DNA from: Frankiales bacterium
GTDB lineage: Bacteria; Actinomycetota; Actinomycetes; Mycobacteriales; Jatrophihabitantaceae
DNA length: 64,000 nucleotides
Assembly: GCA_025966315.1 (NCBI GenBank)
Contig: JAOPUZ010000025.1
Location: forward strand, 1 to 64,000
Reading direction: 5' to 3'
The notes below the pieces were generated by a model. It saw only the letters and a list, made by a program, of their open reading frames with translations, was not told the DNA's origin and searched no databases. The translations under genes and the position numbers were made by a program. Numbering within the stretch: position 1 is the first letter of the stretch; each line of letters begins with the position of its first letter. This document shows, piece by piece, positions 34,576-45,166 of this stretch.

Positions 34576-35865
34576 TCAGCCGCGCGCCGCGGCCGTGGCC
34601 CGTGTGGCGAGGTAGGCCGGTGTCAACCCGCGCCGCCGCCCGATGACCGCGGCCAGCGCAACCGTCACGAGCAGGCAGATCAACCCGCCGCCCACCAGCC
34701 CCCAGCGCGGCCCGGCCGACCCGGCCAGCCACCCGATGATCGGCGCGCCCAACGGTATTCCGCCCATGAAGCACATCAGATACAGCGCCATAACCCGGCC
34801 GTGCATCCGCGGGTCCACACCGAGCTGAACTGAGGCTTTGGCTGCTGTCGTGAGGATCAGCATCGCTAGCCCGGTCGGCACGAGCACCAGTGCGGTGAGG
34901 GCGTAGCCCGGCATCACCCCGGCGCCGATCTCAAGCACTGAGAACACGATCGCCGTGCCCACCAGGAACAGCTGCGTCGGCCGGCGTTGACGCCGCGTGG
35001 CGATGACCGCGCCGAGGCACGCGCCGACGGCCAGCGACGTGGCGAGCAGGCCGTAGCCGCTCGCGCCGCGGTGGAACACCTGCTTGGCCACCAGCGCCGT
35101 GGTGATCTGGAAGTTCAGCCCGAACGTGCCGATCACGAACACCAGCGCCATCGTCAGCACCAAGTCCGTGCGCCTCCGCACGTAGCGGAACCCGTCGCGC
35201 AGCTGGCCGGGCGCGCGCCGCAACGGCGGTGACGGGTACAGCTCCGACGTCCGCATCAGCCACAGCCCGGCGAGCACCGCGACGCTCGAGATCGCGTTGG
35301 CCAGGAACGCCCAGCCGGTGCCGACCGCGGTGATCATGACGCCGGCGACGGCCGGGCCGATGCTGCGCGCGGCGTTGAAGATCGTGGAGTTGAGGCCGAC
35401 GGCGTTGGTCAGGTCCTGCTTGCCGACCACCTCGACGACGAATGCCTGCCGGACCGGGGTGTCGACGGCCGACACCACGCCCAGCACCGTCGCGAGGACC
35501 AGCACGTGCCAGTAGCGAACCACGCCGCCGAGGTCGAGCATGCCCAGCGCCAGAGCCGGCAGCGCGAGCCCAGCCTGAGTTGCCAGCAGGATCTTGCGTT
35601 TGTCGCCGCGATCGGCGATTACGCCGGCCCAGGGCCCGAGCAGCAGGGACGGCCCGAACTGCAGTGCGGTGACGACACCGAGCGCGGTTCCGGAGTTGGT
35701 GAGCTCAAGGACAAGCCAGTCCTGGGCCACCCGCTGCATCCAGGAACCGGTGAGCGAAACCAGCTGCCCCGACGCGTAGAGCCGATAGTTACGCACGCGC
35801 AATGACCGGAACACTCCGCTACGGCTGGGATTGATCGAGGGACGGCGGGCGGCGACCGCCGTCAC
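34576..35865 (-). CDS. MFS transporter, DHA3-like exporter
   Basis: A 429-residue major facilitator with about eleven to twelve hydrophobic segments. It begins with FRSLRVRNYRLYASGQLVSL, typical of EntS/DHA3-type exporters, and has the loop motif GVIADRGDKRKIL (about 80-92) between helices 2 and 3. The middle loop is GQLRDGFRYVRRR. Such proteins export siderophores, macrolides or other small molecules. No biosynthetic genes adjoin it. The GTG at 35865 has no clear ribosome site, so the start is less certain than the identity. Confidence 0.85.
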   Translation of the reverse strand: MTAVAARRPSINPSRSGVFRSLRVRNYRLYASGQLVSLTGSWMQRVAQDWLVLELTNSGTALGVVTALQFGPSLLLGPWAGVIADRGDKRKILLATQAGLALPALALGMLDLGGVVRYWHVLVLATVLGVVSAVDTPVRQAFVVEVVGKQDLTNAVGLNSTIFNAARSIGPAVAGVMITAVGTGWAFLANAISSVAVLAGLWLMRTSELYPSPPLRRAPGQLRDGFRYVRRRTDLVLTMALVFVIGTFGLNFQITTALVAKQVFHRGASGYGLLATSLAVGACLGAVIATRRQRRPTQLFLVGTAIVFSVLEIGAGVMPGYALTALVLVPTGLAMLILTTAAKASVQLGVDPRMHGRVMALYLMCFMGGIPLGAPIIGWLAGSAGPRWGLVGGGLICLLVTVALAAVIGRRRGLTPAYLATRATAAARG

Positions 35866-35996
35866 TGCTCTGTCGGCCTGTCGAGCACCGGTGACAAGCC
35901 GAGGCGCGCACCAGCGGGGACGGGATGGAACAAATCGGTCATTAGGTCAATACTCGCCGAAGTCAATCGGTCCGGATAGAGCACCAGGGCCCAGGC

Positions 35997-36230
35997 TCAC
36001 CCCTCTCTGCCATCCACCAATCGCACCAGCTCTTGATCTCCGCTCGTCCATATCTCAGACCATGCTGTGTTCAGCGGATCGAACTCTTGGGCGATCCAGT
36101 CGTGCAACTGCAACGGGTCCAGTGGCTTGCGGATCCTCGTGGCTATATCGATTCCTTCACCGAAACCGGATCGCAGCTTGGCCGTGCCGGCCATCGTCCG
36201 TGCTCGTCGTGCAGCCAGAAGGGAACGTAC
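35997..36230 (-). pseudogene. Short hypothetical gene, probably frameshifted
   Basis: A minus-strand ATG at 36233 opens MPYVPFWLHDEHGRWPARPS, which stops after about 30 residues. A second frame continues EGIDIATRIRKPLDPLQLHDWIAQEFDPLNTAWSEIWTSGDQELVRLV to a stop at 35997. Both halves look protein-like and would join with one indel near 36150. Alternatively the 65-residue frame from ATG 36194 is expressed alone. No family is recognised. It lies directly after the decayed TIR-like gene in the same orientation. Confidence 0.4.
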
Positions 36231-36296
36231 GGCATGGTGGCCAGCGACTCAGCAGGCGAGTGTCTCAGCGAGACGATGCCAGACCCGCTCCAATCG

Positions 36297-36807
36297 TTAT
36301 GCGGTGACGGAGACTATCAGCCCTTCCCTTTCAAGGGTTGCTCGGAATTCTTCGAACGCTGCGCTGATGTTGCCCTTGGGAAACCTGATCTGGCCGAGGC
36401 CGGCAATGTTGGAAAACTCCTCGCATCCATCTTCGAGCATGACGTGGCGCGTAGTCCGAGTTTGCCTTGGAACAGACCTACCTCGTGAACAAGTTGAGCC
36501 GGCGACGATCCGCCCGTCCTCTTGGTCGTTTTCGCTTGTGAAAGACGAGCAGCGCAAATTCCGCTTCATCGAGCATGGTTTGCAGCCGGTCTGATGTATG
36601 GATACCGGTGGTCGGTATCCGGTTGCACTCATCTGTGTCGAGCCTCAAGCGTTTCTCAACGAAGGCGCCCAGCGCCAGCCACGCCTTGGATCGACCGTGG
36701 CGGATGAACACTTTGCCGGTCCCAACCGATACACCTTGCAGACCGCCAACCGTCGGCGCAGGTCGACGCCGAAGGTGGCTGGTGACCTGGTTGCCCAGCC
36801 GAACCAA
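36297..36807 (-). pseudogene. Decayed CAP12/TIR-like predicted nucleotide-binding protein (PF10137)
   Basis: The minus strand encodes, split over several frames, GKVFIRHGRSKAWLALGAFVEKR, then GIHTSDRLQTMLDEAEFALLVF, TSENDQEDGRIVA, LNL(V)HEVGLFQGKLGLR and finally MLEDGCEEFSNIAGLGQIRFPKGN-ISAAFEEFRATLEREGLI. This is the standard order of the PF10137 TIR-like domain, including the HG start motif and NxVHEvG-F-GkLG. PF10137 proteins are found as stand-alone predicted nucleotide-binding proteins and as CBASS/Pycsar effectors. At least three single-base indels break it: near 36546 (extra T), 36505 (missing C) and 36498 (missing G). It is non-functional as read. Confidence 0.75.
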
Positions 36808-36810
36808 CTC

Positions 36811-37545
36811 TGCAGACCGACGTTGGGCGAGCGCATCGACTCGATCACCGCGACGAACTCTTGGTGCGGAGCAGGGACGAGAACAGCATCAGCGGTGGGC
36901 TCGCGGGTTGCCACGGGTGACCGGCGAGCCTCCGATCGCGGTGGACCTGGCCCATCCCTACCTGCGGATACCCGTCGTCCGGGTACTGGCCCCGGGCTTG
37001 GCCATTGCCTTATCCGCACACCGCTCGCCGCCCGGGTAAACGGTTGCTCGAGACGATCTGTCCTCCAGAGGTCGGTCAATGATTGTGGCCTTCGCCGGGC
37101 CGACCATCGGCGCCGCGGATGCCCGCCGGATCTCGCCATCATGAAGCCCCCCGGCGTGTGGCGACCAATGCCGAGCGCGCCAGCCTTGGCGCAGTACGAG
37201 CAGCCGAGTGTTGGCCGCTCGGAATGCTTGGCATTGGGTCGATCTATGAGCGGTTCCGAAGTGGGGAACTTGACTCGGACGACGAGGTGGCTGGCGTGGT
37301 CGATCCCGACGAGGGCCATCGAGCCGGCGTCCCGTCTGAATACCGGCCCGCACTTCAGCTCGTGCCGGATCCCAAACGCGTTGACGCCGAGTCGGCGCTG
37401 CGACACGTTGCCCTTCACCAGCCGGCATTGTGCACTGAAACTCGCGCGGCACCAGCCGCCCTCGACTTCCGCACCGGACCGTAGTCCCGGTCTGCCGAGA
37501 CACCTCGGGTTTGCCGAGACTGGCTTTTGGGCAGCGGACGGATCT
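36811..37545. other. Gene-poor stretch between decayed genes
   Basis: Several overlapping open frames occur on both strands, but they are rich in Arg, Pro and Ser and lack recognisable motifs, as expected for shadow frames in GC-rich DNA. The minus strand from 37418 (MKGNVSQRRLGVNAFGIRHE) reads somewhat protein-like for about 95 residues and contains a CSYCAK pair, so it may hold another degraded gene. I cannot assign any function. Confidence 0.4.
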
Positions 37546-37550
37546 TCACC

Positions 37551-37937
37551 ATGGCTTGGGCACTCATTGCCGTGTCACCACGACCCGTGCAGCAAAACGT
37601 CGCTCCAGACGCATTGAGCATTCGGGCACAGCTTGTCCCGGCACTCCGCCTCTGGACAGCCGATCGCGTATTACTCGGCGAGCTCAGCTGGAATGACTTG
37701 GACTACCGCGAAGAGCTTGATCGCGAGCTGACCTTGCTGTGGGCATTGGTGAATCAACGGGTGAAGGCGTCCGCGATAGCGCTTGAGCGTGCCTACGAAC
37801 TCACGGCTATTGCGCAGGGCTATCGAAATTGGGCCGCGCTGCGGGCCGGGGTCGACGAAGCTGGCTACATTCATGGCGCGGTCCCCCCTCGACCCGATCG
37901 AACGTCAGGTGCGCGTGATCGCTGGGAACTGAGCTGA
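37551..37937 (+). CDS. Small hypothetical protein with a glyoxalase-associated helical motif
   Basis: About 128 residues from ATG 37551. The C-terminal part, ALVNQRVKASAIALERAYELTAIAQGYRNWAALRAGVD (two adjacent helices, about 68-105), resembles the helical motif with GYRDWNTL found at the end of some glyoxalase-superfamily and related actinobacterial proteins. The N-terminal region has no recognisable domain and the last 20 residues are charged and probably disordered. No ribosome site is clear. It may be a genuine small protein or a fragment. Confidence 0.4.
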   Translation: MAWALIAVSPRPVQQNVAPDALSIRAQLVPALRLWTADRVLLGELSWNDLDYREELDRELTLLWALVNQRVKASAIALERAYELTAIAQGYRNWAALRAGVDEAGYIHGAVPPRPDRTSGARDRWELS

Positions 37938-38111
37938 GAGCCGGCGACCGGATCGGCGGGACCAGCCGCGGCTCGGGGCGGTCATTGGTAACTCAGCGCT
38001 GGTCACGTTCGGCCGACCCCGTTGGCAGCGCGATGTACGGGACGGCGACCACCACCGGCGTCCGGCCTGTCCGCGCTGGCCGGCGTCACCGTTATCGCGT
38101 CGTCGATCTGG

Positions 38112-39320
38112 TTACCGTGATGATCCTGAGCCGGCCACCTTCGCCACCTCGTCGAGCACCGCGGCCGTGAACCTGACGCCGACCGCGAGGGCACTCTCAT
38201 CGATGTCGAACCGGGACTGATGCAGGTCGCCGCCAACCGAGCCCGGGACGCGCACACCCAGCCGGGCCATCGCGCCCGGCACCGACTGCAGGTACCACGC
38301 GAAATCCTCGCCACCCATGGATTGTGCCGTGCTGGCAAAGGCATCCGCCCCCAGCGCAGTCACCGCAGCCTGGGTTTGCAGCGCCACCAGGGCACCGTCA
38401 TTGACGACCGCCGGCAATCCCCGGTCGTAGTCGATCACGACGCCCACCCCGGTCGGAGCGAGGATCTGGGCCACCAGCAGCCGGACGATGCCTTCCAGGT
38501 CATGCCACAGTGTCCCGTCCAGCATTCGCAAGGTGCCGTGCAGCGAACCATCCATCGGGATCGCATTGGCGGCGCTGCCGGCGTTCACGGCGCCCCAGAC
38601 CAGCGACAGCGCCGACCGCGGATCGACCCGGCGCGAGAGCATCCCGGGCAGCTCCGTGATCAGTTTGCCCAGCGCGTACACCAGATCCGAGGTCAGATGC
38701 GGGCGGGCCGTGTGGCCGCCGGGGCCGGACAGGGTGAGCCCCAACTGCTGGAACGCCGCCGTGATCGCGCCAGCGCGCAGACCCACCATGCCGGCGTCCA
38801 ATTTCGGGTCGCAGTGCAACGCGAAGATCCGGGACACGCCTTCCAGTGCCCCGTCGCTGACCGCCGCCTGCGCCCCGCCGGGCATCCGCTCCTCAGCGGG
38901 CTGGAAGATCAACCGGATCGCGACCGGCAGGTCCTCGCGGTCGGCTAGCGTCGCGGCCACCCCGAGCAGCATTGCGGTGTGCGCGTCGTGCCCACAGGCG
39001 TGGCACACTCCGGGGATCTGCGAACGGTAGCGAACTTCTTTCATATCCGGCAAGGGCAAAGCGTCGATGTCGGCCCGCAGGGCGACGATGTCCGGGCCAC
39101 CCGGCACGGCGGAACTGACGTCGCAGACCACGCCCGTACCGACCGCCAGCCGGCGGGGTTTGTAGCCAAAGTCCTTCAGCGAATCGAGCAGGAATTCGGT
39201 CGTCCGGTGCTCGTTGAAGGCGACCTCGGGGTGCTCGTGCAGGTCGCGCCGCCAGCCGATCAGCCGCTGTTCATTGCCGTCGAGCCAATGCTCCGCGAGG
39301 GACAACATCGTTGGACGCAC
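38112..39320 (-). CDS. M20 family amidohydrolase
   Basis: A 402-residue zinc-dependent amidohydrolase of the M20D (hippurate hydrolase/N-acyl amino acid amidohydrolase) type. Motifs: WRRDLHEHPEVAFNEHRT near the N terminus, LRADIDALPLPD, CHACGHDAHTAMLLG (metal ligands Cys and His, about 107-121), IFQPAEE (catalytic Glu, about 147) and the lid domain with SGPGGHTARPH. The C-terminal GGEDFAWYL supplies the last ligands. It corresponds in position to amiA1/amiB1 of mycobacteria. The start may be GTG 39320 or ATG 39308. It acts in the cytoplasm since no signal peptide is seen. Confidence 0.9.
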   Translation of the reverse strand: MRPTMLSLAEHWLDGNEQRLIGWRRDLHEHPEVAFNEHRTTEFLLDSLKDFGYKPRRLAVGTGVVCDVSSAVPGGPDIVALRADIDALPLPDMKEVRYRSQIPGVCHACGHDAHTAMLLGVAATLADREDLPVAIRLIFQPAEERMPGGAQAAVSDGALEGVSRIFALHCDPKLDAGMVGLRAGAITAAFQQLGLTLSGPGGHTARPHLTSDLVYALGKLITELPGMLSRRVDPRSALSLVWGAVNAGSAANAIPMDGSLHGTLRMLDGTLWHDLEGIVRLLVAQILAPTGVGVVIDYDRGLPAVVNDGALVALQTQAAVTALGADAFASTAQSMGGEDFAWYLQSVPGAMARLGVRVPGSVGGDLHQSRFDIDESALAVGVRFTAAVLDEVAKVAGSGSSR

Positions 39321-39382
39321 AGCGATCAGCGTAGCCCGCAGCCATGACGATCACGTGTCTAACCCCGGGCGATTCGCGATCG

Positions 39383-40084
39383 TCAATGTGTGAATGCGCA
39401 GAATTCGTTGCCGTCCGGATCGGCCATCACGTTCCATCGGATGTCACCACCCTCGGGCCGTAGCAGCGTCGCCCCGGCCGCCACCAAGGCGTCCAGGTCG
39501 GCCACGGTCAGATCCCAATGCACCCGGTTCTTGATCGTCTTCGGCTCGGGCACCTCGACGAAGTCCATCGACTCCAGGGGCGCACCAGGGAGGTCGTCCA
39601 CCCAGAACCACGGATTGTCCGGATCGCCGCCGAGCGCGCCGCCGAGAACCTGATGCCACCAGTTCGCGATCCGTTCCGGGTCTTGGGAGTCGATGACCAG
39701 ATCCTTGAGCTTGGACGGCAATGTCGCGCCGACCAGACCCGATCGCCGGTACAGCTCGCCCGGTTCACGGATGAACGCACAGAATTCCTGCCCGTCCGGG
39801 TCGGCCAGCACGGTCCAGTACCGATGCTGTTCGACGAACGACGCGCCGATCGCGTACAGCTCATCGAGCGAGGTCGCGACGATGTCGAGATGGATCCGGT
39901 TCTTCACGGTTTTGGGCTCGGGCACCTGGTTTAACCAGATCACCTGCTCCGGCCGATCGCCGGCCAACCAGCGGTGGTCCTCGCGACCCTCGACCCGCAG
40001 ACCGAGAGCCTGGGACCAGAACTGCTGCGACCCGGCTTCGTCGACCGCATCGATACAGAGATCTTTCCATCGGGCCAGCACCAT
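39383..40084 (-). CDS. Two-domain VOC (glyoxalase-like) family protein
   Basis: A 233-residue protein made of two similar halves of about 115 residues each. Each carries a strand-helix start (KDLCIDAVDEAGSQQFWSQAL; KDLVIDSQDPERIANWWHQVL), a PEPKT-KNR-H strand and an ADPDG-EFCAF end. This is the vicinal oxygen chelate fold seen in many actinobacterial proteins of unknown reaction. The His and Glu metal ligands of true glyoxalases are only partly kept (H in NRIHLD and NRVHWD). It lies nine bases after meaB, so it may be cotranscribed with the mut operon. Confidence 0.88.
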   Translation of the reverse strand: MVLARWKDLCIDAVDEAGSQQFWSQALGLRVEGREDHRWLAGDRPEQVIWLNQVPEPKTVKNRIHLDIVATSLDELYAIGASFVEQHRYWTVLADPDGQEFCAFIREPGELYRRSGLVGATLPSKLKDLVIDSQDPERIANWWHQVLGGALGGDPDNPWFWVDDLPGAPLESMDFVEVPEPKTIKNRVHWDLTVADLDALVAAGATLLRPEGGDIRWNVMADPDGNEFCAFTH

Positions 40085-40093
40085 CCGGCCACC

Positions 40094-41101
40094 TTATTCT
40101 GTGGGACTCGATCCGTCAGCGGTATTTGCGGCCGCGGCGACAACGCGAGCGGCGGCCTGCTCAGCCGACAGCCGACCGGCCCGAACCTCGGACTCGGCCG
40201 CCGTCACGATCGATCGCACCGGTTCGCGATCGAGTACGGACAGCAGCCGATCACGCACCATGGCCCGCGTCCATTCGACCTGTTGCGCGCGCCGCTTGGC
40301 GTCGAATTCCCCTTGTGCGACAAGGTGATCACGATGCTTCTCGACCCGGCGCCACACCTCGTCCAGACCGGTGTTGGTGAGCCCGCTGCAGGTCAGCACC
40401 GGTGGCTGCCAGTCGCTGTCCCCGCCGCGCAACAACCTCAAGGCGCCGGACAGTTCACGGGCCGCCCGCTTTGATTCGTCCTGGTGCTCGCCGTCGGCTT
40501 TATTGACCGCGATGACGTCGGCCAGCTCGAGGATGCCGCGCTTCATGCCCTGAAGCTGATCACCCGTCCGGGCCAACGTCAGAAACAGGAAGGTGTCGAC
40601 CATGCCCGCCACGACGTACTCGGACTGGCCGACGCCCACCGTCTCGACCAGCACCACGTCGTAACCGGCGGCCTCCATGATCAACATCGCCTCGCGGGTC
40701 GCCGTCGCCACTCCCCCCAGCGTGCCGCCGCTTGGGGACGGCCGGACGAAGGCTTGGTCCGACGTACCAAGCTGGGCCATCCTGGTGCGATCGCCGAGGA
40801 TGCTGCCGCCGGTGCGGCTGGAGGACGGGTCGATGGCCAGCACCGCCACCCGGTGGCCGGCCGCGATCAGGTTCAGCCCGAGCGATTCGATGAAGGTGGA
40901 CTTGCCGACGCCGGGCACGCCGGTAATGCCCACCCGACGCGCCTTGCCGGTATGCGGAAGCAGCGCGGATACCAGCCGGCCAGCCTCAGCTCGATGGTCC
41001 GCGCGCCGGGATTCGACCAGCGTGATCGCCCGCGCGATCGCAGCTCGATCACCGGACAGCACGGCATCCACCGAGACCGAAACGGTTGCAGGCGCGGCCA
41101 T
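40094..41101 (-). CDS. meaB: MeaB/ArgK G3E GTPase, methylmalonyl-CoA mutase chaperone
   Basis: A 335-residue P-loop GTPase that loads and protects the adenosylcobalamin cofactor of methylmalonyl-CoA mutase. Motifs: Walker A ITGVPGVGKSTF (about 58-69), AIDPSSSRTGGSILGDRTRM (switch region, about 90-109), ETVGVGQSE (Walker B-like and base-recognition area) and NKAD. ATG 41101 starts four bases after the mutB stop and gives the family N terminus; the upstream open frame is inside mutB. It is the third gene of a mutA-mutB-meaB operon. Confidence 0.94.
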   Translation of the reverse strand: MAAPATVSVSVDAVLSGDRAAIARAITLVESRRADHRAEAGRLVSALLPHTGKARRVGITGVPGVGKSTFIESLGLNLIAAGHRVAVLAIDPSSSRTGGSILGDRTRMAQLGTSDQAFVRPSPSGGTLGGVATATREAMLIMEAAGYDVVLVETVGVGQSEYVVAGMVDTFLFLTLARTGDQLQGMKRGILELADVIAVNKADGEHQDESKRAARELSGALRLLRGGDSDWQPPVLTCSGLTNTGLDEVWRRVEKHRDHLVAQGEFDAKRRAQQVEWTRAMVRDRLLSVLDREPVRSIVTAAESEVRAGRLSAEQAAARVVAAAANTADGSSPTE

Positions 41102-41105
41102 CGGA

Positions 41106-43283
41106 TCAGCCGGAATGGGACAGCCGGGCATCCAGCACCGCGAGGAGGTCGTCGGCAGCCTCCGCGATGACCGTTCCGGGTGGGAAGATCGCCGCCGCCC
41201 CCGCCGCCCGCAGCTCATCGAAGTCCTGCGGCGGGATGACGCCGCCGACCACGATCAGGATGTCGTCCCGGCCCTGCTCAGCCAGCGCCGCCTTCAATGC
41301 CGGCACCAAGGTCAGGTGGCCGGCCGCCAGCGAGTTGACGCCGACCAGGTGCACGTCCGCCTCGATAGCCTGGCGGGCCACCTCGGCGGGCGTCTGGAAG
41401 AGCGGGCCCACATCGACGTCGAAGCCGAGGTCGGCGACCGCCGTGGCGATCACCTTCTGGCCGCGATCGTGGCCGTCCTGGCCCATCTTGGCCACCAGAA
41501 TCCGCGGCCGGCGGCCATGGCGTTCGGCGAAGTCGTCGGTGGCGGCCCGGGTGCGCTCGATCGCACCCGCTTCGCCAGCCTCTTCCCGGTACACACCCGA
41601 AATCGTACGGATCGTGGCGGCATGCCGGCCGTAGACCTTTTCCAGCGCGTCGCTGATCTCGCCGACCGTGGCCTTGGCCCGTGCGGCGTCGATGGCCAAC
41701 GCCATCAGGTTGTCCTCCAGGCCCGGCCGGCGCTGGCCTTCCTTGGCCCGACCGGCCGCCGCCGTGAGCGCTGCCAGCGCGGCGTCGCAGGTCGGCTGGT
41801 CGCGTTCGGCGCGCAGGCGCTGCAACTTGGCCGCCTGCTGAACCCGGACCGCGGAGTTGTCGATCTTGAGAACGTCGAGCATGTCCTCGTTCGCGACCCG
41901 GTACTTGTTCACGCCAATGACCGGTTGGCGGCCCGAGTCGATGCGCGCCTGGGTCCGGGCCGCGGCTTCTTCCACCCGTAGCTTGGGCAGCCCCTGGTCG
42001 ATGGCCCCGGCCATGCCGCCGGCCGCCTCGACCTCGCTGATGTGCCCCCACGCCCGGCGGGCCAGGTCGTAGGTGAGCCGCTCGACGTAGGCCGAACCGC
42101 CCCAGGGGTCGATCACCTTGGTGGTGCCGGATTCCTGTTGCAACAGCAGCTGGGTGTTGCGGGCGATCCGGGCCGAGAAGTCGGTCGGCAGCGCCAGCGC
42201 CTCATCCAGGGCGTTGGTGTGCAGCGACTGGGTATGACCCTGGGTTGCGGCCATCGCCTCGACGCAGGTACGGATGACGTTGTTGAAGACGTCCTGTGCG
42301 GTGAGTGACCAGCCCGAGGTCTGGCTGTGGGTGCGCAACGACAGCGACTTCTGGCTCTTCGGCTCGAACTGCTGGACCAGTTTGGCCCACAGCAGGCGGG
42401 CCGCGCGCAGCTTGGCGACCTCCATGAAGAAGTTCATGCCGATGGCCCAGAAGAACGACAGCCGGGGCGCGAACGAGTCGATGTCCATGCCCGCGGCCAG
42501 GCCGGCTCGGATGTACTCGACCCCGTCAGCCAGCGTGTACGCGAGCTCCAGGTCAGCCGTGGCCCCCGCTTCCTGGATGTGGTCTCCGGAGATCGAGATC
42601 GAGTTGTACTTCGGCATCTTGGCTGACGGGTCGGCGAAAATGTCGCTGATGATGCCCATGGACGGCTTCGGCGGGTAAATGTAGGTGTTGCGGACCATGA
42701 ATTCCTTGAGGATGTCGTTCTGGATGGTGCCGGTCAGCTGCTCGGGCTTGACGCCCTGTTCCTCGGCCGCCACCACGTACAGCGCCAGGACGGGCAACAC
42801 CGCGCCGTTCATGGTCATCGACACGCTCATCTTGTCCAGCGGGATGCCGTCGAACAGCTCGCGCATGTCATAGATCGAATCGATGGCCACACCGGCCATG
42901 CCGACGTCACCGACGACCCGCTCGTTGTCGCTGTCGTAGCCACGGTGGGTGGGCAAGTCGAACGCGACGGACAGGCCCTTCTGGCCCATGGCCAGGTTGC
43001 GCCGGTAGAAAGCGTTCGACTCGGACGCGGTAGAGAAGCCGGCGTACTGGCGGATCGTCCACGGCTGGTTGACGTACATGGTCGGGTAAGGGCCACGCAA
43101 GTAAGGCGCTATGCCGGGGTACGTGCCGAGAAAGTCCACCCCCTGCAGGTCGTCCGGGCCGTAGAGCGGGTGGACGGCAATGCCCTCAGGGGTGTCCCAG
43201 TCCGCGACGCCCTCGGCCGTCGGCGCCGGACCGGGCGCCGCCCCGCCGAGCAAAGTGGCTTTGGAAAAGTCCGGCACACTCAT
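41106..43283 (-). CDS. mutB: Methylmalonyl-CoA mutase large (alpha) subunit
   Basis: A 725-residue adenosylcobalamin enzyme interconverting (R)-methylmalonyl-CoA and succinyl-CoA. The TIM-barrel part shows [22 protein letters not shown] (about 60-80), [12 protein letters not shown] (about 245) and [12 protein letters not shown] (about 345). The B12-binding domain carries the base-off motif DGHDRG with His605 and [10 protein letters not shown] downstream. It starts in the stop codon of mutA (ATGA). ATG 43283 is chosen because the region upstream belongs to mutA. Together with AccD5/AccA3 it completes propionyl-CoA to succinyl-CoA conversion; no epimerase gene is seen in this window. Confidence 0.96.
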   Translation of the reverse strand: MSVPDFSKATLLGGAAPGPAPTAEGVADWDTPEGIAVHPLYGPDDLQGVDFLGTYPGIAPYLRGPYPTMYVNQPWTIRQYAGFSTASESNAFYRRNLAMGQKGLSVAFDLPTHRGYDSDNERVVGDVGMAGVAIDSIYDMRELFDGIPLDKMSVSMTMNGAVLPVLALYVVAAEEQGVKPEQLTGTIQNDILKEFMVRNTYIYPPKPSMGIISDIFADPSAKMPKYNSISISGDHIQEAGATADLELAYTLADGVEYIRAGLAAGMDIDSFAPRLSFFWAIGMNFFMEVAKLRAARLLWAKLVQQFEPKSQKSLSLRTHSQTSGWSLTAQDVFNNVIRTCVEAMAATQGHTQSLHTNALDEALALPTDFSARIARNTQLLLQQESGTTKVIDPWGGSAYVERLTYDLARRAWGHISEVEAAGGMAGAIDQGLPKLRVEEAAARTQARIDSGRQPVIGVNKYRVANEDMLDVLKIDNSAVRVQQAAKLQRLRAERDQPTCDAALAALTAAAGRAKEGQRRPGLEDNLMALAIDAARAKATVGEISDALEKVYGRHAATIRTISGVYREEAGEAGAIERTRAATDDFAERHGRRPRILVAKMGQDGHDRGQKVIATAVADLGFDVDVGPLFQTPAEVARQAIEADVHLVGVNSLAAGHLTLVPALKAALAEQGRDDILIVVGGVIPPQDFDELRAAGAAAIFPPGTVIAEAADDLLAVLDARLSHSG

Positions 43284-45166
43284 GGCGCCACTCCCAGATC
43301 GTCGAGCGTCTGTGTCAGGATCGCGATCGCGTCGCAGCCGACAAACACGTATCCCGATATGCCGGCGGCCGAATCGCGATCGGCCCGCTCGCCGGGCGCA
43401 CCGGCCAGCAATACCCGTTCGACGCCGGCCGCGTGCAGCCGCTCGGCCGCAACGGCCGCCGATTCGCCGTACACCCGATCGGATGAACACAGGCAGGCCA
43501 CCTGGTAGTCGCCGGCCAGTTCGGGGGCTTGCGGGTCAGCAATCGGTAGCAGCACCGGCTCGATGCCCGCGGCCTGGAACAGGTTGGCGGCAAAGCCCGA
43601 CCGGCCGCTGTACGTGGCGATCGAGCCGAGCGCAGCCAGCAAGACCTTGGGACGCTCACCGGTCAGCGCCACGTGGGCGTCGGAGCGGTCCCGCAGCTTC
43701 TCAAAGTCGGCCGCGTAGCGGATTCGCGGCAGTGGGCCACCCGTCCGTTCCGGCGGCGCCGGGTCCCGCAGCACCGGTGGCTCGCTGATCAGCGCAAACT
43801 CCGATACGCCGGTCAGTGCGTCCCGCCGCTCGGCGATGGCCTGCCGGCGGGCGGTCCGGGCGCCGGCCAGCATTGCGTCGAGCGAGCCGGACTGCAGTGC
43901 CGCCAGCGCGCCGCCGTCGGCCTCGAGCGCGGTGAATCGGTCCCACGCCCGCTCGGCCAGGCGGGCGGTCAGGTTCTCGACGTACCAGGAGCCGCCCGCT
44001 GGATCGATGACCCGGGCCAGGCTGGACTCGTCGTGCAGGACAGCCGAGGTGTTGCGGGCGATCCGCCGCGAGAAGTCGTCCGAAAGTCCGAGGGCTGAAT
44101 CGAAGGGCAGCACGGTGATGGCTCCGGCGCCGCCCACCGCGGCGGCGAAACAGGCAATGGTGCTGCGCAGCATATTCACCCATGGGTCGCGCTGGGTCAG
44201 CATGGCTGCCGAGGTGACGGCGTGCTGGCGCTGGCCCCGCGCGGCAACGTCGGCTCCGGACAGTTCCGCGATACGGGCCCAGAGCTGCCGGGCCGCGCGC
44301 AGCTTGGCGATGGACGGGAACTGTTCGGCGGTCACCGCGAACCGGAACTCGATCCGAGCCAGCGCCTCGTCGATGCTCAGCCCGCAGCCGACCAGCATTC
44401 GCAGGTAGGCCACGCCGACGGAGGCCGTGATTGCGAGTTCGTCGGACGCACTGCCGCCGGCGTTGTGATAGATCGTGCCGTCGACGGTGGCGATGAGCAG
44501 GTTCGGATAATCCTGAACCTGGCCGGCCAGGCCCGCGAGCAAGGTGAGTTCAGCCGGGTGGCCGGTGCTGGCGAAGAGACCGATCGGGTCGGCGCCCAAT
44601 GTCCCGATCGCCTGGTCGGCCGGTATCTGCCGATCGGCGAGGATGGCCAGCAACTCCTCCGCCGCGACCGCGGTGTCGGCTCCAGCGTCCAACGCGAGCG
44701 GGGCCAGGTCGAGGTAGACGCCGTTCAAGGCCCGGGCCAAACCGTCCACCGGCAGGCCGGCGTCCCCCAACTGCAGCCAGGCCGATGTTGCGCCGTTTTC
44801 CAGATCGGTGAGTAGCGCCTGGTTCAACCGGACCGGATCGGGGTCGCGATGCCACTGGCGAACGTCCCAGCCGATCACGGTGGCCCCGGCGGCCGTGCTG
44901 CCCCGGACGAATGGCGACGCCCCGGGTGCTCCGGTCGGCGCCAGCCCGGCATCGTCCTCGGCCGTGTACAGCGGCTGGATGTCGAATCCGTCGTAGGTCG
45001 GCGTGGACAGTGCGCGCTCGACGCTCTCGTCGGCGGTTATCTCAGCGCTGCCCGCGCTGCCGGTCGCTGCCGAGCGTCGCAAGACGGCCGCGACCAGTTC
45101 ACGCCAAGAATCCCTTGTGGCGGATGGGAAATCGGCAGCCAGACGCAGATCGGGCGGGGCAGTCAT
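43280..45166 (-). CDS. mutA: Methylmalonyl-CoA mutase small (beta) subunit
   Basis: A 628-residue subunit homologous to MutB but without a functional cobalamin site: the DxHxxG motif is absent in the C-terminal Rossmann domain ([19 protein letters not shown] in its place). The barrel region has [27 protein letters not shown] (about 228) and [11 protein letters not shown]. It forms the structural half of the MutAB heterodimer. The first gene of the operon, it starts at ATG 45166, with 96 bases separating it from the divergent deoD. No cobalamin riboswitch is visible in that short gap. Confidence 0.93.
   Translation of the reverse strand: MTAPPDLRLAADFPSATRDSWRELVAAVLRRSAATGSAGSAEITADESVERALSTPTYDGFDIQPLYTAEDDAGLAPTGAPGASPFVRGSTAAGATVIGWDVRQWHRDPDPVRLNQALLTDLENGATSAWLQLGDAGLPVDGLARALNGVYLDLAPLALDAGADTAVAAEELLAILADRQIPADQAIGTLGADPIGLFASTGHPAELTLLAGLAGQVQDYPNLLIATVDGTIYHNAGGSASDELAITASVGVAYLRMLVGCGLSIDEALARIEFRFAVTAEQFPSIAKLRAARQLWARIAELSGADVAARGQRQHAVTSAAMLTQRDPWVNMLRSTIACFAAAVGGAGAITVLPFDSALGLSDDFSRRIARNTSAVLHDESSLARVIDPAGGSWYVENLTARLAERAWDRFTALEADGGALAALQSGSLDAMLAGARTARRQAIAERRDALTGVSEFALISEPPVLRDPAPPERTGGPLPRIRYAADFEKLRDRSDAHVALTGERPKVLLAALGSIATYSGRSGFAANLFQAAGIEPVLLPIADPQAPELAGDYQVACLCSSDRVYGESAAVAAERLHAAGVERVLLAGAPGERADRDSAAGISGYVFVGCDAIAILTQTLDDLGVAP

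Noticed and set aside
36598-37617. 339-codon plus-strand open frame
   Set aside because: Arg/Pro/Ser-rich without motifs, and antisense to the PF10137 remnant; treated as a shadow frame.
37551-37937. Full glyoxalase or VOC enzyme
   Set aside because: Only a short C-terminal helical motif is similar; no VOC beta-alpha-beta modules or metal ligands are present.
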